From contig JAQCDI010000043.1 in assembly GCA_027620595.1 (NCBI GenBank), positions 1 to 11,669 of the forward strand: a DNA stretch of 11,669 nucleotides. Direction: 5' to 3'. The notes beneath the pieces are model-generated. The model was not told the DNA's origin and ran no database searches. It saw only the letters and a list, made by a program, of their open reading frames with translations. Positions 1 through 7,536 of this stretch are shown piece after piece. A program made the position numbers and the translations under genes. How positions within the stretch are numbered: the stretch's first letter is position 1; each line of letters begins with the position of its first letter. This DNA is from Bacteroidota bacterium (GTDB lineage Bacteria; Bacteroidota; Rhodothermia; Rhodothermales; UBA10348).

Positions 1-350
1 CACCCCGGTACGGTGTGCTTGGCAATGAGGTATTCATAGAAGAGGTCCGCATTGAACTCGGGCAGCCAGGCCGAGTGCGTGATGGCGGCTTCCGTTCCCG
101 TCTGGAAGGCCAGGCCGGCCGGGTTCCAGAACATGGCGCTGGCATTGTCGGCAAGCGCCACGCCGGCGTTCCCCATGCCCGAAGCGCGGCTGTCGGGTTC
201 GATCTTGAGGAAGACCACGGCAGATCCGCCCACCTGGGCCGAGGCCACCACGGGAAGGATGATGGCAACGGCCAGGATCAACAGCGCCCCACGCAGCCAA
301 CGGCCGAACAGGATTTCCTTCTTCACAGGCTCACGAGTCATGTCGTTCAT
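1..350 (-). CDS. porV: Type IX secretion outer-membrane protein PorV, N-terminal part (gene runs off left edge)
   Basis: This is the first 116 codons of PorV, the outer-membrane beta-barrel that carries T9SS cargo and anchors the PorU sortase at the cell surface. The start at 350 is the first ATG after an in-frame stop six bases upstream; a second ATG at 341 is possible. Residues about 18-39 form a signal peptide: basic RWLRG, then a hydrophobic stretch, ending ASA before Q. The mature N-terminus has the family signature: AVVFLKIEPDSRASGMG, then NAGVALADN and MFWNPAGLAF. This is the usual opening of the PorV/PorQ family of FadL-like barrels. Only the N-terminus is visible, so a paralogue (PorQ or another PorV-like protein) is not excluded by sequence alone. 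The immediately upstream porU gene, 145 bases away on the same strand, strongly favours PorV, because porU-porV adjacency is known in other Bacteroidota. No clear ribosome binding site is seen. Confidence 0.85.
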   Translation of the reverse strand, partial: MNDMTREPVKKEILFGRWLRGALLILAVAIILPVVASAQVGGSAVVFLKIEPDSRASGMGNAGVALADNASAMFWNPAGLAFQTGTEAAITHSAWLPEFNADLFYEYLIAKHTVPG

Positions 351-384
351 CGATCAGGTCAACTGGGTTGTATGATGTGAACCG

Positions 385-451
385 CCCCTATCGGACGGGG
401 ATCACGCATTGCCCGCACAAGCAGACAGGTTCGAAGCCTGTTGAGGGCTTC
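385..451 (-). promoter_or_regulatory. Hairpin cluster in the porU-porV spacer
   Basis: The 145-base spacer between the porU stop and the porV start holds three short inverted repeats. In transcript order they are: GAAGCC/GGCTTC with a 7-base loop (451-433); ACAGG/CCTGT with a 7-base loop (441-425); and CCCC/GGGG with an 8-base loop (400-385). The first two share bases 433-441 and so cannot form together. A 9-base direct repeat AGGTTCGAA occurs at 427-435 and 455-463 on the plus strand. No T-run follows any of the stems, so this does not look like a simple intrinsic terminator. A role in attenuation, mRNA processing or setting the PorU:PorV ratio is inference only. Confidence 0.3.
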
Positions 452-495
452 AGGAGGTTCGAATGCGTTCCGGTAACGGTCTTTCGATGACGTTC

Positions 496-3400
496 CTATC
501 GGATGATGGCTAGTTTTTCGACGTGCTCGCTTACCTGGCGATCGCCGCTGGCGCGATCGATGGCAACCCTGATACGGTAAAGATAGATTCCTGTTGCCGG
601 ACGGTCCAGATCATCGTCTTTTCCGTCCCAGTGGACCACCAGGGGTCCGCTGCCCAGAACGCCTTCGGGAAGGGCTTCGTCCGAAAGTATGGTTCGTATC
701 GGTCGTCCGCTAAGCGTATAGATGCGTATCTGGACTTCAGCCGGGGTGCCGGAGGGCTGATTATGTTCGAAGATGAACCGGGTTTCCCGGTTCATGGGGT
801 TCGGATAGTTATACACATTGAATACGTTCAATACCTCATCGTTGGCGATGGAAAATGAGAGCTCGGCCGTATTCGAGTTGTTGAGGACGTCCCAGGCGCG
901 CACGCTGAGGGAATGCGGGCCGGTGGAGAGGTCCGAAAGGGGCCATCTGATTTCCCCTTCCTGGTAGGAATCAGGCGCGGAGACGAAAGCGCTGCCGATG
1001 TCGGTGGCTCCGGCCTCATCGCCGTCGATGGCCAACAGGATCTCGTGCCCTACCCCCGCTCCGACCGTGTTGATGCCGGAAGCATCAAAGAGGCGGACAA
1101 TCAGCTCGGGGTCGGGTTCGACGGTCGAACCGGCAACGAACGTCGAGTCATTCAGGAAGAGGTCGATACGGGGCCCTTCGTTGTCGTCCGGCGGCGAATC
1201 AGAGGTGCCGCCCACCAGGAAGCGCTCGGACCAGCCAATGGCCTGTACCGCACCATCCTGGGCGTATACCGAGATCCGGCCCGGTTGGTTGGTGTACCCG
1301 ATATCCTTTGGTACGACAAACTCGGCTTCCCATCGTCCGGCCGAAGCCCGGACATCCCCGCGCCAGAGCAGGTCCTCCCGCTGCCGGAACCAGGGGCGCG
1401 GATTGGCCCACTGCTGCTTGATCGGGATCTGCCGCTCGGCATCGAAGACCGACACATTGATCAGCCCGTCGAACGAGGCATCCACCTGACCGGAGGGATC
1501 CCGAACGGCCCCGGCAATCCGCACTTTGTCCAGCGCCTTCATCTGACCCTGCTGGTTCTGCAGATCCGAACCGTTGAGGGTTTCCACCACCGCCTGGCCG
1601 CTCGGAAGTCCGAACTGCATGGACGGATCGCCCAGCAGGTTGAACTTCCGACTGTTGCCCTCGAGGCCGACGCCTGTGTTCTTGGTCTCCCGCATGATGT
1701 CTCCGAGGCGCCGCGGCTGGGTTCCGTCACGCCGGAACATCTCCTCGTTGAGCGCCCTGTTCAGACCCGCGTTCAGCGAGTTGATGCTGGTGCTCGTGAA
1801 CGCCAGACGCACGGACGTGAAGAGGGCAATGGCTCCGCCGTCCGGGTTGAGCAGCATCACTTCAGCGCCGCTCTGATCCTCCTCCAGGTCCCACCAGCCG
1901 AACGAGCAGGTGGCCGTGATCACGATCGGCAACCGGTCCCCGTTGGTGAGTTGGGCCGCGTCGTCCCGACTGAAGATGGATTCCTGGGCCAGGCCATCCG
2001 GACCTCCGTGCCCGCTGTAGTTGAGCACCAGCGTCCCGCGCTCGATGGTGTCCAGGATATCGCGCCGGGCACCGGGTAGACGGAAGCCGTTCAGGAAAAC
2101 GCGCTCGTAGGTCTCACCGTAGATCTTCTTGACATTGACAGACGGGTAGATCTCCTGTGTCAGGAGCTCGACCACCTGGTCCACATTGGCCAAATGGAGA
2201 TCCCGGTCGTCCTGTTGCCCGGAAAGTCCCGTAGGACCGTCGTCGGCCACTGCCGTGTAGGTGGTGCGCCAAGTGCCGAAGGAAGACGGATCGTCGTAGC
2301 CAAGGAGCTTGTCCACCACATTCTCCGCATCGGCCGCTGTCTGCACCGGCAACCGCCCGATTCCCACGTCCACGCGCTCGGTGGACTTGTCGAACTCTCC
2401 GGTGTAGCGCCACTCCCCTTCCTCGGGGTCCAGGAGTCCGAAATAGTCGTCGGAGGTGAATGACGAGGTCGTGGACAGGGACTCCTCGGTCTCGTACGGG
2501 AAGACATGGTTCGAGAGGGCATTCTGGTATCCGGAAATGCCCCGGAAGTCGTAGTGCCCGTCGCCGAACAGCAACAGGTAGTGCGGAAACTGGTCAGGAT
2601 CGGGGGTTCGCCCGTACAGGAAAGCCATGAAATCCCGCACGGCCCGCATGTCCGGGACGGATCCCGAGAACTCATTGAAGACCTGTTCCTGGGTAACCAC
2701 CAACACGTCCAGCCCCTGGCTGCGCCGATGTGCGGCCAGACGGGATGCGGCATTCATGAACGGATCGGCCGTTACGATGACCAAATCCGGGAAATTGGTC
2801 ACCCCGTGCAGGTTCTGGTTGGGCAGGGAGCGCACCCGCTCGACGGCCACTGCCCGGACGGCATCGGGCGTAAATGCCACGACTTCCCGGGGCTTGGCGC
2901 CGTCCCCTTGCATGGGAATATGAACCACGTGCCCCCCGCCGCCGGCCTCTACGAAATAGGTATGTTGCAACCGTCCGTCCGTCACGTCCCATACCCGCGG
3001 TGTGCTGCCGAAGCCGGTCATCTGCAGGCGCTGGGGCGAGGCCGTGTTGGGGCGGGTCATGGCCTGGATCCACCCGGATTGGGCCACGAGTGTCCGTTCA
3101 TAAACGATCCGGACCCAGTCCAGCGCCGCCTCAGGATCATTGGCCTGATTGAGGAGCCGCATGCTGAGATTCAGGGGTTGTCCGGCCACCACTTGCTGCA
3201 CGAACGACATGGTTGCCGGATAGGCCACGGGATACTGGGACAGGCCACCAATGGCTGTCGGTGCCGTCCGCTGCCCCAGCGTCACCCCGTCGCTGAGCAT
3301 GGCCACGGTAGCGCGGGGATTGGAGGCAATGGCCACGCGCGCTTCATAGAGCAGCGTACCGGCCTGCATGCCCGGCAATTGGAGATTGTTGAAAATCGTA

Positions 3401-4515
3401 CGATCAATGCCTGGACGGATCCGGTTGCTGAGCCAGTCATGACCGCTGGGATGCTCGCGGGACCAGATGGCTTCCTCCAGGTCCACAACGTACCGACCCT
3501 GTGTGGTCGTCAACATAGGCGCCGTCGCCGTGCCCGGATCCACCAGTTGCTCCAATCGCCTTCCGCCCGATCCGATCTTGAGCACCACGGCGTTGTCGTT
3601 GGAAAAGGGGTGCACGAAGTGCTCCATGCCGGCTGCCGACCAGGTCCATCCCCGCGGCGCAGAAGCGTAGAACAGGACCTCGTCGGACGCATCGAACCGA
3701 CCATCTCCCCCACCGGAGCGTACGGCCGGCAGTTCTTCCAGATCGTCGGTCCGCTCGTCCCCCACCCGCGCCGGAAGCGGCCGGCCCCCGTTGCCGAACA
3801 GCTGGATGGCGTTGGGGTCGATCTGGTCGGGATTCTGTCCAAGGCTGGTCAGCAGCGACCGGGTGATCCGGTAGACGCCATCCTCGGCAATGGAAATGCG
3901 GAAGAGTGTACCGGTGGCCAGAACGCTTTCCGACGCACGCCCTTTGGAGGCACGGACAGGAACGCTTGCTTCGGCCGCGCCGAACGTGACCGCCACGGTC
4001 AACCTGTTGAGGCGTCGCAGCACGCCCGACTCGGCGTCCAACCGGTACGGCATGGTCACGATATTGACCACGGATTGTTTGCGAAGCGTCCCCAGGCCCG
4101 AGGCCCATACGTCAGGGCGCCCCTGCCACGGATCCGATTCGGGAAGTTCGATCCGGACGGGCGTCTCATCGAAAGAGCGGGAAACCACCTGTACGTCGGG
4201 AAAAGCGAGCGCGGGCAGGTCGAGCCGATGGGATGCCATCAGGAGACCGCCCGACAGGACATCGAGTCGATCGTGGTTCCAGATGCCGATGCCCGCAGAA
4301 TCGGCCATCTCGCGGAGCGGGGTGTCCCATTGGAACGCAAAGGTCACGATGGCTCCCGTCGCCGTGCGAGCGCTCTCTTCGATCTGAACGGTTGGCTGCG
4401 GCGTGTCCTGCGCTCGGACTTCACGACCGGCGGCCCCTACCACAATCAGCAGCAGGAACAGGCACCATCGGAGGATGTGGGGCCGGGCAACAAATGTCAT
4501 CGGTTCACGACGCAT
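496..4515 (-). CDS. porU: Type IX secretion system sortase PorU (gingipain-like C25 cysteine protease)
   Basis: PorU is the cell-surface sortase of T9SS: it cleaves the C-terminal sorting domain from exported cargo, and in studied species couples the cargo to anionic LPS. The product is 1339 residues, longer than the roughly 1160 of the Porphyromonas protein. Order of parts: signal peptide about residues 6-35 ending VRAQ; N-terminal beta domains, including the family block FRISIAEDGVYRI near residue 205; C25 peptidase domain about 575-965; Ig-like regions; and a C-terminal FlgD-Ig/sorting-type domain about 1229-1339 (NVYNYPNPMN at its start, TGIYLYR and EKLAIIR near its end). The catalytic pair is visible: H836 in YSGHGG and C870 in ATCSFG, 34 residues apart, close to the spacing in gingipains. 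The start at 4515 has GGAGG 12 bases upstream, a long spacing; ATG 4500 would leave the signal peptide intact. A weak TATTTT element lies at 4616-4611 in the 142-base gap upstream. porV follows. Confidence 0.95.
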   Translation of the reverse strand: MRREPMTFVARPHILRWCLFLLLIVVGAAGREVRAQDTPQPTVQIEESARTATGAIVTFAFQWDTPLREMADSAGIGIWNHDRLDVLSGGLLMASHRLDLPALAFPDVQVVSRSFDETPVRIELPESDPWQGRPDVWASGLGTLRKQSVVNIVTMPYRLDAESGVLRRLNRLTVAVTFGAAEASVPVRASKGRASESVLATGTLFRISIAEDGVYRITRSLLTSLGQNPDQIDPNAIQLFGNGGRPLPARVGDERTDDLEELPAVRSGGGDGRFDASDEVLFYASAPRGWTWSAAGMEHFVHPFSNDNAVVLKIGSGGRRLEQLVDPGTATAPMLTTTQGRYVVDLEEAIWSREHPSGHDWLSNRIRPGIDRTIFNNLQLPGMQAGTLLYEARVAIASNPRATVAMLSDGVTLGQRTAPTAIGGLSQYPVAYPATMSFVQQVVAGQPLNLSMRLLNQANDPEAALDWVRIVYERTLVAQSGWIQAMTRPNTASPQRLQMTGFGSTPRVWDVTDGRLQHTYFVEAGGGGHVVHIPMQGDGAKPREVVAFTPDAVRAVAVERVRSLPNQNLHGVTNFPDLVIVTADPFMNAASRLAAHRRSQGLDVLVVTQEQVFNEFSGSVPDMRAVRDFMAFLYGRTPDPDQFPHYLLLFGDGHYDFRGISGYQNALSNHVFPYETEESLSTTSSFTSDDYFGLLDPEEGEWRYTGEFDKSTERVDVGIGRLPVQTAADAENVVDKLLGYDDPSSFGTWRTTYTAVADDGPTGLSGQQDDRDLHLANVDQVVELLTQEIYPSVNVKKIYGETYERVFLNGFRLPGARRDILDTIERGTLVLNYSGHGGPDGLAQESIFSRDDAAQLTNGDRLPIVITATCSFGWWDLEEDQSGAEVMLLNPDGGAIALFTSVRLAFTSTSINSLNAGLNRALNEEMFRRDGTQPRRLGDIMRETKNTGVGLEGNSRKFNLLGDPSMQFGLPSGQAVVETLNGSDLQNQQGQMKALDKVRIAGAVRDPSGQVDASFDGLINVSVFDAERQIPIKQQWANPRPWFRQREDLLWRGDVRASAGRWEAEFVVPKDIGYTNQPGRISVYAQDGAVQAIGWSERFLVGGTSDSPPDDNEGPRIDLFLNDSTFVAGSTVEPDPELIVRLFDASGINTVGAGVGHEILLAIDGDEAGATDIGSAFVSAPDSYQEGEIRWPLSDLSTGPHSLSVRAWDVLNNSNTAELSFSIANDEVLNVFNVYNYPNPMNRETRFIFEHNQPSGTPAEVQIRIYTLSGRPIRTILSDEALPEGVLGSGPLVVHWDGKDDDLDRPATGIYLYRIRVAIDRASGDRQVSEHVEKLAIIR

Positions 4516-4657
4516 GCAGCAGGTCCGCCTCCGGTCGAGGCGGTGTCTGGGGTGGAATGCGATGGACCCGCAAGGACCGGGGCCGAGGCAGAAAGCGGTG
4601 GTACCGATGGAAAATAGGCGTCGAAACGATGGTTTGGGACGTGAACCGGCGCGGCGG

Positions 4658-4957
4658 TCAGGATGCCGAGTCCAGTTGTTCGAGAACCTCGCTCAGCAGG
4701 CCCCGAACGGCCAACAGACGGTCCACTTGGTCTCCCATGAGCTCCACGGCCGTCCACAGATCCTCGAGTGCTTCCTCCACACTCGTGTCCGGGGACGTGG
4801 CCTCGAGCAATGCCGAGATCAGTTCCGCGTTCCCTGCAATGACCGACATCGGATTGTTGATGTCGTGATGGATACGCGAAAGCTCGGCCCGGATGCGATC
4901 GAGCTGGGCACCGATGGCCTGCGTCGTGGTCGATTGGGACATGTTCCGGGAAGACAT
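4658..4957 (-). CDS. Stand-alone histidine-kinase DHp (HisKA-like) phosphoacceptor protein, no ATPase domain
   Basis: This 99-residue soluble protein consists almost entirely of one helical hairpin resembling the dimerization/phosphoacceptor domain of histidine kinases. The H-box is clear: RIHHDINNPMSVIAGNAEL at residues 28-46, matching the kinase pattern H-[ED]-x-N-N-P, with H31 the expected phosphoacceptor. A second predicted helix spans about residues 58-95. The protein ends there: none of the N, G1, F or G2 boxes of the HATPase domain is present, and the following 142 bases before porU do not encode one. No signal peptide or membrane segment is seen. It lies just downstream of the PAS sensor on the same strand, so the two may work as a split signalling unit. 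It could receive phosphate from a kinase elsewhere (Spo0B- or Hpt-like), or act as a dimerization adaptor. The start at 4957 lacks a clear ribosome binding site; ATG 4942 is an alternative. Confidence 0.8.
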   Translation of the reverse strand: MSSRNMSQSTTTQAIGAQLDRIRAELSRIHHDINNPMSVIAGNAELISALLEATSPDTSVEEALEDLWTAVELMGDQVDRLLAVRGLLSEVLEQLDSAS

Positions 4958-5033
4958 ATTGGAGGGGCACCCGTGGTGATTGCCCTTATGAATAGTTCCC
5001 CCGTAGTGCCGGTTCCCGGCCCGGGTGCATGGA

Positions 5034-5134
5034 TCAGCCTCTGGTCCAGAGCAGGCCCAGTTCGCCGTACTCGGGGTGCACGATCTCGGAGGCCTGCCAG
5101 AGCAGGGTCCGGATGCCGTCTTTCGTGTGGACTT
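5034..5134 (-). pseudogene. Out-of-frame C-terminal tail of the sensor's second PAS domain
   Basis: Directly after the sensor stop codon (TGA, 5137-5135), the -1 frame reads QSLKVHTKDGIRTLLWQ, continues through IVHPEYGELGLLW and ends TRG at a stop (5036-5034). This is the expected beta-strand ending of a PAS fold: a KDG turn, an RTLLWQ strand, then a strand with a GELG turn. It joins the sensor frame at GCC CCC AAT (minus strand), where five C's (plus strand G-run 5144-5148) would need to be six, or where the ribosome would slip back one base on CCC. The restored protein would be 611 residues with a complete PAS. The in-frame continuation instead reads as a Ser/Thr/Arg/Pro/Cys-rich sequence, typical of a wrong frame. 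Sequencing error, true mutation and programmed frameshift cannot be told apart here. Confidence 0.7.
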
Positions 5135-6868
5135 TCAGGGATTGGGGGCGATCCAACGGCGGAACAGCTCGCGCTCCTTGTCGTGGGGCAGCACCAGCCG
5201 GGTGAAGGCGGCCAGGTCAGCAATCTCCCCAGTTTTCCGGCCCGTGAGTGCCGCCATGGCATCCGACCAGTACAGCGTCCGGGCCTCCTCGTCGAAGACA
5301 ACGGCCGCGCATCCGGTGGCTTCCAGGATACGGGCGGGCAGCAGGTCCAGGGCCTCGAGGGCATCGGAAGCCGCCGGATGCGCGGCCAGCCCGTCCGGTG
5401 TCGGCGCCAGGTCGAGGATCGCATGATCATGGGTGGCGCCATCGCCGGCAATGGAATCCTGGGGCTGCAGGACACGTTTCGCCGGATCGGCGAGCCGGGC
5501 CGACGGCTCCCGGCCTGGACGGGACGGGTCGTCGACAGCCGATTTCACCATGGCGTTGTCCGCTTCCGGCGACGGGGTCGCAACCGATCGGCTCCGGCGC
5601 CGCTTGCCCACCACCGAGCGGCTGCGCCCGGCAGTGGTTTGCGGATCGTCCGGGGCATCATCGATCATGGTGGGTGCTTCGAAGTCTTCTGTATCTGCAG
5701 GTTCTGCCGCCTCTGCCGGTGTGCTGCCGGCGGGGACCGGCTCGATCAGCACCAGGTGGGCTGATCCGCTGCCCCAGGGCATCGGACTGACCGAGAGCAG
5801 AACGTCCTGGACCGGGCCGTCCTTTTCCTGATAGCTCCAACGCAGGCGACGCACGCCCACCCCGGCAAGCGTCGGATCCTCCAGCCACAAACGGAGACGT
5901 TCGGCCGGGATGCGGGCTCCGAGCATGCCGATGTCCCGCCCGACGAACCAGGAGGGTTCGACGGAGAGCCAGGCTGCCAGCGGCTGATTGCACTGCAGGA
6001 TGCGATGGGAGGGATCTATGATGCACGCCGGCGCAGGCAACGCGTCAAAAAGGGACTTCCACTGCTGGGAAAGTTCGTCCACGCGTCGGCTTGAGCGCAT
6101 CAGGACGCGGGCCATATCCACGACGCAGTCGGCGTGACCACCGAGCGGAGACTGTACTTCGGCATGGAGTCGGTCCAACGTGGCTTCGCTGACACGCCCC
6201 CCCCGAACGAGATCCAGCGTGCGGTCGTCCAGATGCCGCGTTGGCGTATCGATCCTGCTCTTGAGGGTGGATCGGACCCAAAAGGCCAGAAGCCCCCACA
6301 GCATGAGACTCACCCCGAGAATGCCGACAACATTGAGGAGCCATCGCCAGCCCGGTCGAATGGGACGCGAAACCAGGGCCCCCTGCCTGCCGAGATCTGC
6401 CGCCTTCAAGGACACGACGAGCAGCTGCTGGTCCCCGAAGGCCACCTCCTCCTGATGCAGGCCGGACGGCATCTCCTTCAGGACGCCCCACCATCGGGCA
6501 TCCAGCGGTTGACCGACTTCCTGGGATCGGTTCGAATCCAGGATGTCCCCCGTCGCGCTGAGCACCCAGACCCGGTCAAAACCCCTGTTCCGGGCCAATG
6601 TGGCCAGGCCACCCGTGCCATTGAGCACGGCCGGGTTGGTCTCGAACACAGTGCGCACGCTGGACCGCTGTTCTGCAGCAAGCCGGGCACTGACGCGTTC
6701 GAACTGCCACACGGAGAGCGTGGCAGCCATTACGAAAACGAACAGGGCGGCCGGCAGCAGGATGCGTCGGGCCAGCGATCCGGTAGGAACGCCGAGTCGA
6801 ACGGCGGTGGTTCGGGTCACGGTGGCTTCGGTATGGTGAGGAATTGCCATGCATTCCTCAATTATCAT
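5135..6868 (-). CDS. Membrane sensor protein: TM, Cache-like extracytoplasmic domain, TM, PAS, linker, truncated PAS; no kinase core
   Basis: This is a 577-residue two-TM sensor. TM1 is about residues 34-54 and TM2 about 173-197, enclosing about 118 extracytoplasmic residues with a Cache-like pattern (DRVWVLSATGDILDSN near 98-113). After TM2 come a helical signalling segment (about 198-267) and a first PAS domain (about 268-377, opening FDALPAPACIIDPSHRIL). A low-complexity linker follows (about 378-505), acidic/proline-rich and then arginine-rich (GRSRS, KRRRSRS). A second PAS begins near 506 (AAVVFDEEARTLYWSDAM). It breaks off at WIAPNP, before its last strands, which are found in the -1 frame (see 5034-5134). 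No DHp, HATPase, GGDEF, EAL or HTH domain follows, so the output must lie elsewhere; the DHp protein downstream is the obvious candidate partner. Upstream spacing to the LON gene is 41 bases. A start at 6850 (MAIPHH), preceded by GAGGAATGC, is a good alternative. The ligand is unknown. Confidence 0.85.
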   Translation of the reverse strand: MIIEECMAIPHHTEATVTRTTAVRLGVPTGSLARRILLPAALFVFVMAATLSVWQFERVSARLAAEQRSSVRTVFETNPAVLNGTGGLATLARNRGFDRVWVLSATGDILDSNRSQEVGQPLDARWWGVLKEMPSGLHQEEVAFGDQQLLVVSLKAADLGRQGALVSRPIRPGWRWLLNVVGILGVSLMLWGLLAFWVRSTLKSRIDTPTRHLDDRTLDLVRGGRVSEATLDRLHAEVQSPLGGHADCVVDMARVLMRSSRRVDELSQQWKSLFDALPAPACIIDPSHRILQCNQPLAAWLSVEPSWFVGRDIGMLGARIPAERLRLWLEDPTLAGVGVRRLRWSYQEKDGPVQDVLLSVSPMPWGSGSAHLVLIEPVPAGSTPAEAAEPADTEDFEAPTMIDDAPDDPQTTAGRSRSVVGKRRRSRSVATPSPEADNAMVKSAVDDPSRPGREPSARLADPAKRVLQPQDSIAGDGATHDHAILDLAPTPDGLAAHPAASDALEALDLLPARILEATGCAAVVFDEEARTLYWSDAMAALTGRKTGEIADLAAFTRLVLPHDKERELFRRWIAPNP

Positions 6869-6909
6869 GCCGAGCCCCGTCGGGATGCCTCAGGGCGGAG
6901 CTGCCCGGA

Positions 6910-7536
6910 TCACACTTCCGGGGGGAAGTCCTTGAAGTGGCCGTTGGAGCGCACCTTCTGCCGGATGGTTTCGGCTTCCTCGACGGCGGGAATGAAGCGC
7001 TCGAGATGCGCAATCAAATACTCCACCCGCATCGACTCGGCACGCGTCTCCAGGACATCCTGCTTCTGGTCCAGGGTCAGCCCCGCGTTGTGCGCCACGA
7101 AGAACGAGAGTCGATCCCGGTTCTCGTACAGCGAAGGCGATGGGGTGCGGCCGGCCAGCTCGAGGAGCTTTATGTGCTGGGCAATCAACCGGTCCACCAG
7201 GGAGGAATCTGCCGGCGTCCTGAGGTCCACGACCGGCTCGACTTCCGCTGTCATCCAGGCATGGTGGTGAAACACCTGCTCGATGCGGAATCGCTCCATA
7301 CCGGTCACAATGATGTCTTTCGAGCCGTCTTCGAAGGTTTCCGTCACCTTCGAGACCCGGGCCGTGCATCCGACCTGCTTCAGCTTCCCCTCCACCTGAA
7401 GCACGATGCCGAAGGGCGTATCGTGCTCCAATGAGTGGTCGATCATTTCCTTGTACCGGTCCTCGAAAATGTGGAGCGGCAGCACTTCATCCGGGTAGAG
7501 GACGACTTCTAGCGGAAACAGCGGAAGGCTGTTCAT
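6910..7536 (-). CDS. Stand-alone LON substrate-binding (LonN/PUA-like) domain protein
   Basis: This 208-residue cytoplasmic protein is equivalent to the N-terminal substrate-binding domain of Lon protease, without the AAA+ or serine-peptidase parts. The opening LPLFPLEVVLYPDEVLPLHI, then FEDRY, is the family signature; GSKDIIVTGMERFRIE near residues 71-86 is the second conserved block. The C-terminal half is a helical bundle ending NGHFKDFPPEV. Full Lon is about 800 residues, so this is the small-protein branch of the family, which is common in Bacteroidota and Proteobacteria and has no settled function. A role in recognising unfolded or damaged proteins is inference. It is the first gene of the minus-strand cluster: the sensor gene starts 41 bases after its stop, so co-transcription is likely. 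No Shine-Dalgarno sequence is seen before the ATG at 7536. The region upstream is shared with a divergent outer-membrane protein gene. Confidence 0.92.
   Translation of the reverse strand: MNSLPLFPLEVVLYPDEVLPLHIFEDRYKEMIDHSLEHDTPFGIVLQVEGKLKQVGCTARVSKVTETFEDGSKDIIVTGMERFRIEQVFHHHAWMTAEVEPVVDLRTPADSSLVDRLIAQHIKLLELAGRTPSPSLYENRDRLSFFVAHNAGLTLDQKQDVLETRAESMRVEYLIAHLERFIPAVEEAETIRQKVRSNGHFKDFPPEV

Noticed and set aside
384..448. tRNA-like signal: ACAGG-TTCGAAG-CCTGT looks like a perfect T-arm, and GCCCCTA/TGAGGGC could pair as an acceptor stem
   Set aside because: Only 34 bases separate the acceptor 5' strand from the T-arm, too few for D and anticodon arms, and no anticodon stem-loop can be drawn. 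The acceptor stem also contains a C-A mismatch.
913..2079. A 388-codon plus-strand open frame opposite the PorU C-terminal half
   Set aside because: Same reason: it is a composition shadow of porU with no domain or start signal.
2506..4617. A 703-codon open frame on the plus strand opposite porU
   Set aside because: It lies wholly antisense to a well-supported gene. Its product is rich in Arg, Gly, His and Pro with no recognisable motif. Long antisense frames are expected in GC-rich coding DNA.
4958..5137. Stop-codon readthrough fusing the sensor to the DHp protein (both are in the same frame, with 59 open codons between)
   Set aside because: The 59 intervening codons read as a Ser/Thr/Arg/Pro-rich sequence with five Cys, typical of a wrong frame, while the -1 frame there completes the PAS domain. 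A fusion is therefore less likely than a frameshift plus a separate DHp gene.
4403..5764. A 453-codon plus-strand frame crossing the porU start, the DHp gene and the sensor gene
   Set aside because: It is antisense to three supported genes and shows no protein-like blocks.
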